Of a DNA stretch of 46,890 nt, positions 43,943 to 46,890 are shown in pieces (the stretch's first letter is position 1; each line of letters opens with the position of its first letter). The stretch lies in NCBI GenBank assembly GCA_001695595.3, contig MBPM02000253.1:1-46890 (forward strand), in the 5' to 3' direction. The translations under genes were made by a program, and so were the position numbers. Under the pieces are notes generated by a model, which did not search any database, was not told the DNA's origin, and was given only the letters and a program-made list of their open reading frames with translations. This DNA is from Plasmopara viticola. Lineage: Eukaryota; Oomycota; Peronosporomycetes; Peronosporales; Peronosporaceae.

Positions 43943-44541
43943 CTACGCCCTGTCGACGTGTACAACAAGGGGCGACGCCGCAAGTGAAACGTCAAAGAGA
44001 CGAGTCACAATTTGCTCAATCTCGTCCGGTGTTTTACCGTACTTCGCAAGCTCCAGCACTACATGCCGTCGGTCGCTACCCGCAAGACCATCCCGTTGAT
44101 CGAGTTGTTGCCGCGCTTGAATCGTAATAGCACTCGCGCGAGGCTCTACGATCCTCCAAGCCTCCCAGTCTCGACGATTTTGATTTAAGCACGCGGCAAA
44201 ATACTGTCGTTGCAGTGAAGGACGTTTCCTGTGTGGCATGACACGAAATACAGCGCACATTCCGAGTCCGTCTCCATAGTAAAGAATTCCCAGTCGCCAG
44301 GCTCTTTTGGATCAAAGACACATTCTCCGTTAGTGCGAACTTGCAGGTAACGTCCGTTGCGAACTGACTGGATCGCGACCTTATCATCACGGACATGACG
44401 CAAGCAAAGTTGCTCGTAAATGTCGCGGTTGTCAGATAGACAGCGCGCTAGTTTGGATCCGAGCGGATTTTGTAGACTCCTTTGTTTGCGAATCGACCAA
44501 ATAATGATGGGCACGTCAAACGGAATCTCGCTGAGATCCAT
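43943..44541 (-). pseudogene. Fascin-like beta-trefoil protein, interrupted by one frameshift
   Basis: The frame starts at 44541 with a good context (gccATGG). It contains a typical fascin-like repeat: KVAIQSVRNGRYLQVRTNGE, then PGDWEFFTMET. Near 44205, just after HCND, the coding frame moves: the original frame stops at 44185, whereas the other frame continues with YFAACLNQNRRDWEAWRIVEP, the expected second trefoil repeat, and runs to a stop at 43943. A single missing base explains this. Fascin-like folds bind actin or sugars. The C-terminal part (residues about 140 onward) is helical and unassigned. Because everything else is clean, the break may be a recent mutation or a sequencing error rather than old decay; if repaired, the gene would encode about 199 residues. 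Confidence 0.5.
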
Positions 44542-45019
44542 GGCGAAAGTTGCAAGTTGCGACTATTTTCTGCAGCGCTAATAGAGAACTGAGGGTCTTG
44601 ACTCGTATGGTCGTTGTCATGACGAGGCCAAAGGGTATCTTTCTCTGAGATCGTGTGACTTTCATAGTAAGTGCTTCTGATTGATGGATCGTTTACTGCT
44701 CAAAGTGTCGCAGAGCGGCAATAATTAGTCGAAGAAATATGTGATGTATGCGCTTGAAACACGATATAATTGATTAGCGTAGAGTTACTAATTAAACCCT
44801 GGCTATAAGGGCGGTCATAGAGGGTCGATGAAGACACTAGCTTTTTAATGTCCTACAGCTGTTCGCGCAATTGCGATGCTGGCAGTGGCAGAAAATAGCT
44901 ATAGTAGAAATAAGCAGCGTTCGCATGGATCCAGACCGCGTCACAGGTTCTTTGATTAGGCACGGATGGTTCAACGTGTCTCGCTGACCTTACAACACGA
45001 AAACGTGACTTGACCGAAA
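44542..45019. other. No gene recognised
   Basis: This is the upstream region of the fascin-like gene. There is no open frame of note and no convincing promoter element. Confidence 0.35.
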
Positions 45020-45373
45020 CTACCGGTGCCATCTTTTATCTCTTCGATACGTAGTGCTTACTTGATGGGCCGTTTTTACATAGATGGGTGGGTAAACGCC
45101 CTGTTTGAATTCTATACAAAGCGCCGAGTACAAAATGAGTTGATCAATAATGCGTGTGAGATAATTGTCATGATTTGTCTTGTTAAGTTTTTCGAGGCTG
45201 GCCAGCTCTAATAGCGAGTAAAAATTTAAGTATCGTGTCGCCCGGTCAAGCCAGAATATAAACCGACGTGACTCTTTTAATACGCAGCGAGCAATACTAT
45301 CTAAGGCCAAAACATTTACACCGCCTGTTGCAGTTTCGCGGGCTTCTTGATGAATCCGCGAAAATCGTCTCTG
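45020..45373 (-). CDS. Unassigned open frame without a start codon
   Basis: The minus frame is open for about 117 codons, from just after a stop at about 45376 down to 45020, but contains no ATG at its front (the first possible start is a TTG at 45310). It is protein-like (LDSIARCVLKESRRFIFWLD, then RYLNFYSLLELASLEKL) and might be a fragment of a transposon or a lost exon. I do not recognise the family. Confidence 0.2.
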   Translation of the reverse strand, partial: QRRFSRIHQEARETATGGVNVLALDSIARCVLKESRRFIFWLDRATRYLNFYSLLELASLEKLNKTNHDNYLTRIIDQLILYSALCIEFKQGVYPPIYVKTAHQVSTTYRRDKRWHR

Positions 45374-45651
45374 CTATATATCGTTTGTCCAATTTCACTG
45401 TATCTATAATTCAGCAGACAGGTTTAGCGTGGACAATGTGCAACTGAGAAAATGGGATCAAATCCCCGGCCATGACGATTTATTGAGTCAGTGAAAATGA
45501 CTTGATAGGTAGAGCAGTCCGGTCTCTCAACAAGTTGATTGTGTCAGATATCTTAGACAGCAGCAAATTCCGAAAAATATGAGTGAGACGAGCATTCAAT
45601 ACAGATTATTCAGATTATTTAAACGATGCGCCGAAAAGATTAATGCCGAAC
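45374..45651. other. No gene; tRNA-like box strings noted
   Basis: GGGATCAAATCCC near 45453 resembles a T-arm (B box), and GGTAGAGCAGTCCGG near 45507 resembles a D-arm (A box), but they occur in the reverse order of a tRNA gene and the acceptor strands do not pair. See the rejected items. Confidence 0.3.
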
Positions 45652-46796
45652 TATAAAGCCTCCTTTTTGGAAAAGGTTGGGGTGACGCCCTCCTTCCAAG
45701 CGCGGGGCTAAATGCTCGCGCGCTTCGGGCAGGTCTCGGGCATCTTCAGGTCTCTAACAGTCTCACCCTCGACGCGACGGTCTCCAGCACCAGGCCAAAC
45801 CCCTTCCACGCCTTAACCGCGCCACCCGCACCCGGATTGGCTCGTTTAATGTGAAGTCACTAGGTTCGAAGCGCAAGAAGCACGAAACACTCCCCGAAGA
45901 TCTCCGGCGCTACCGCGTCGATATCCTTGACCTCCGAGAAACCAAGATCTACGATAGAGGTGAGCACCGCATTGATGACTTCCTCTTTCTAACTTTGAAA
46001 AAAAAAAAAAACGAAGCCAAGACCGAAGTCACCAAAATCCGCCGCCACTGCAATCCGTCAGGCGCCACTCGACACGCCCGAGCCCGAGAAGAAACCTGGC
46101 GTCACACGAAGAAGCTCGGACCACTCCTCGGCGATATTGAAGATCTATCCCGACGCAAGTCCCTGGCCACCCTCGCGCTCCACCGCCTCTGGTCCGTCTC
46201 ATCTCACCTAAGACCCGCATTCGACTGTACAACACCTACGTTCTACTAACTCTGCTGTACAACTGCGCCACCTGGGCTCTTACCAAGTCAGAGCTCCACG
46301 GCTCGAGAGTTTCCATCGCCGCCAGCTTCGCTACGCTCTTGGCTATCGCTACCCCGACACAATTCGAATGCAAGACTCTACGACCTCTGTGATGAGCGGC
46401 CGCTGAGACTACGACAGACACAAGCTCGCTGGCGCTGTTTGGCCATATTCCCGCATCCCGCATTCCAGGGAACCTCCAGATGCGTGCCTATTTCTTCTCC
46501 ACCGCAGCAAAATGGCGCGGACGTCCCCGCACCACGCTCCCTCAGCGCTCGACCACGACCTTGTTTCCTGTGGCTCCGGCTCTCGACTCCGGACAGCACA
46601 AGACCTCGAAGTGCTTCGTACCCTTGCACAAGACCGAAAGAAATGGAAGACCCTCACGACCTTGGTGCTGGATGCACTGCCCGCCGAACGAGACCCGACG
46701 TATGTGGACACCACTCTATGCCGTGGACTAGCCAGACTGAGCCTAGCACGTGCATAACTTGGCAACGCGGTAAACACGTTACATTATAAAGCCTCC
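45652..46796 (+). mobile_element. Internally deleted LINE retrotransposon, copy C
   Basis: An exact 12-bp target-site duplication, TATAAAGCCTCC, flanks the element at 45652-45663 and 46785-46796. The first about 130 bp match the start of copies A and B. A coding frame then gives RIGSFNVKSLGSKR and RRYRVDILDLRETKI, the start of an apurinic-type (EEP) endonuclease domain with the catalytic Glu in RETK. After a short A-rich stretch (about 46000) the sequence jumps to the region downstream of the reverse transcriptase: KKLGPLLGDIEDLSRRKSLA, RLYNTYV, LLYNCATWALTKSEL, and EDLEVLRTLAQDRKKWKTLT, with several frame changes. The whole reverse transcriptase core (no YADD) and most of the endonuclease are missing. 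It cannot move by itself. Confidence 0.85.
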
Positions 46797-46890
46797 CCCG
46801 GACTTGTTCTCCGGAGATTAATACGAAAGAGTAGCGAGTTGGCAAGTAATTTTAGAAATTGAAGTCGTCTATAAAGGGACGACTAGGACA

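Noticed and set aside
45440..45560. T-arm-like and D-arm-like strings suggesting a tRNA gene or a permuted tRNA
   Set aside because: The boxes are in reverse order, the putative acceptor strands do not pair, and no anticodon arm can be drawn. Probably chance or a very old SINE trace.
1..46890. CRISPR arrays, bacterial operons, riboswitches and ribosome binding sites
   Set aside because: No regularly spaced direct repeats with unique spacers were seen, and the introns and domain set show a eukaryotic nuclear genome.

Overview
The window looks like nuclear DNA of an oomycete, probably a Phytophthora or downy-mildew relative. Three things point there: compact genes with single 68-98 nt GT-AG introns, a 7TM receptor fused to a class III cyclase domain (an architecture described for oomycetes as a GPCR-bigram), and a background of decayed transposons. 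No marker gene fixes the species, so the assignment is inference.

Layout. Positions 1-9.8 kb hold no convincingly intact gene. They contain spliced or frameshifted remnants, a pseudogene of a ZNHIT1-like HIT zinc-finger protein, a possible relic of an RXLR-type secreted effector, and a foldback array of roughly 100-bp repeats. Positions 9.87-17.1 kb are a dense island of five genes: the 7TM-cyclase protein, a TB2/DP1/HVA22 (REEP) membrane protein, a UreH/NicO-like membrane transporter, a small RGG-rich protein with two UAP56-binding-like motifs, and a STIMATE/TMEM110-like membrane protein. Four of these have one intron, which I placed by splice consensus and reading phase; all five keep an open frame. 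Positions 17.2-28.1 kb are repeat-rich and gene-poor, with a decayed Ty3/gypsy pol region and a short LINE-derived insertion. Positions 28.1-37.3 kb hold one very large trithorax/MLL-type histone lysine methyltransferase gene: PHD-like repeats, PHD fingers, bromodomain, extended PHD, FYRN, FYRC, SET and post-SET. Positions 37.3-46.9 kb return to repeats: a dispersed repeat, a perfect hairpin, a decayed Mutator-like element with SWIM, zinc-knuckle and OTU remains, a fascin-like gene broken by one frameshift, and an internally deleted LINE.

The genes do not form a pathway. They read as ordinary housekeeping and signalling genes in islands inside a transposon-rich background. The most notable observations are: (1) two roughly 330-bp insertions with the same internal structure, each with its own target-site duplication, which look like a SINE-like family made by deletion from the LINE seen at the right end; and (2) four half-PHD repeats in the methyltransferase that keep the ligands of one zinc site and lack those of the other.
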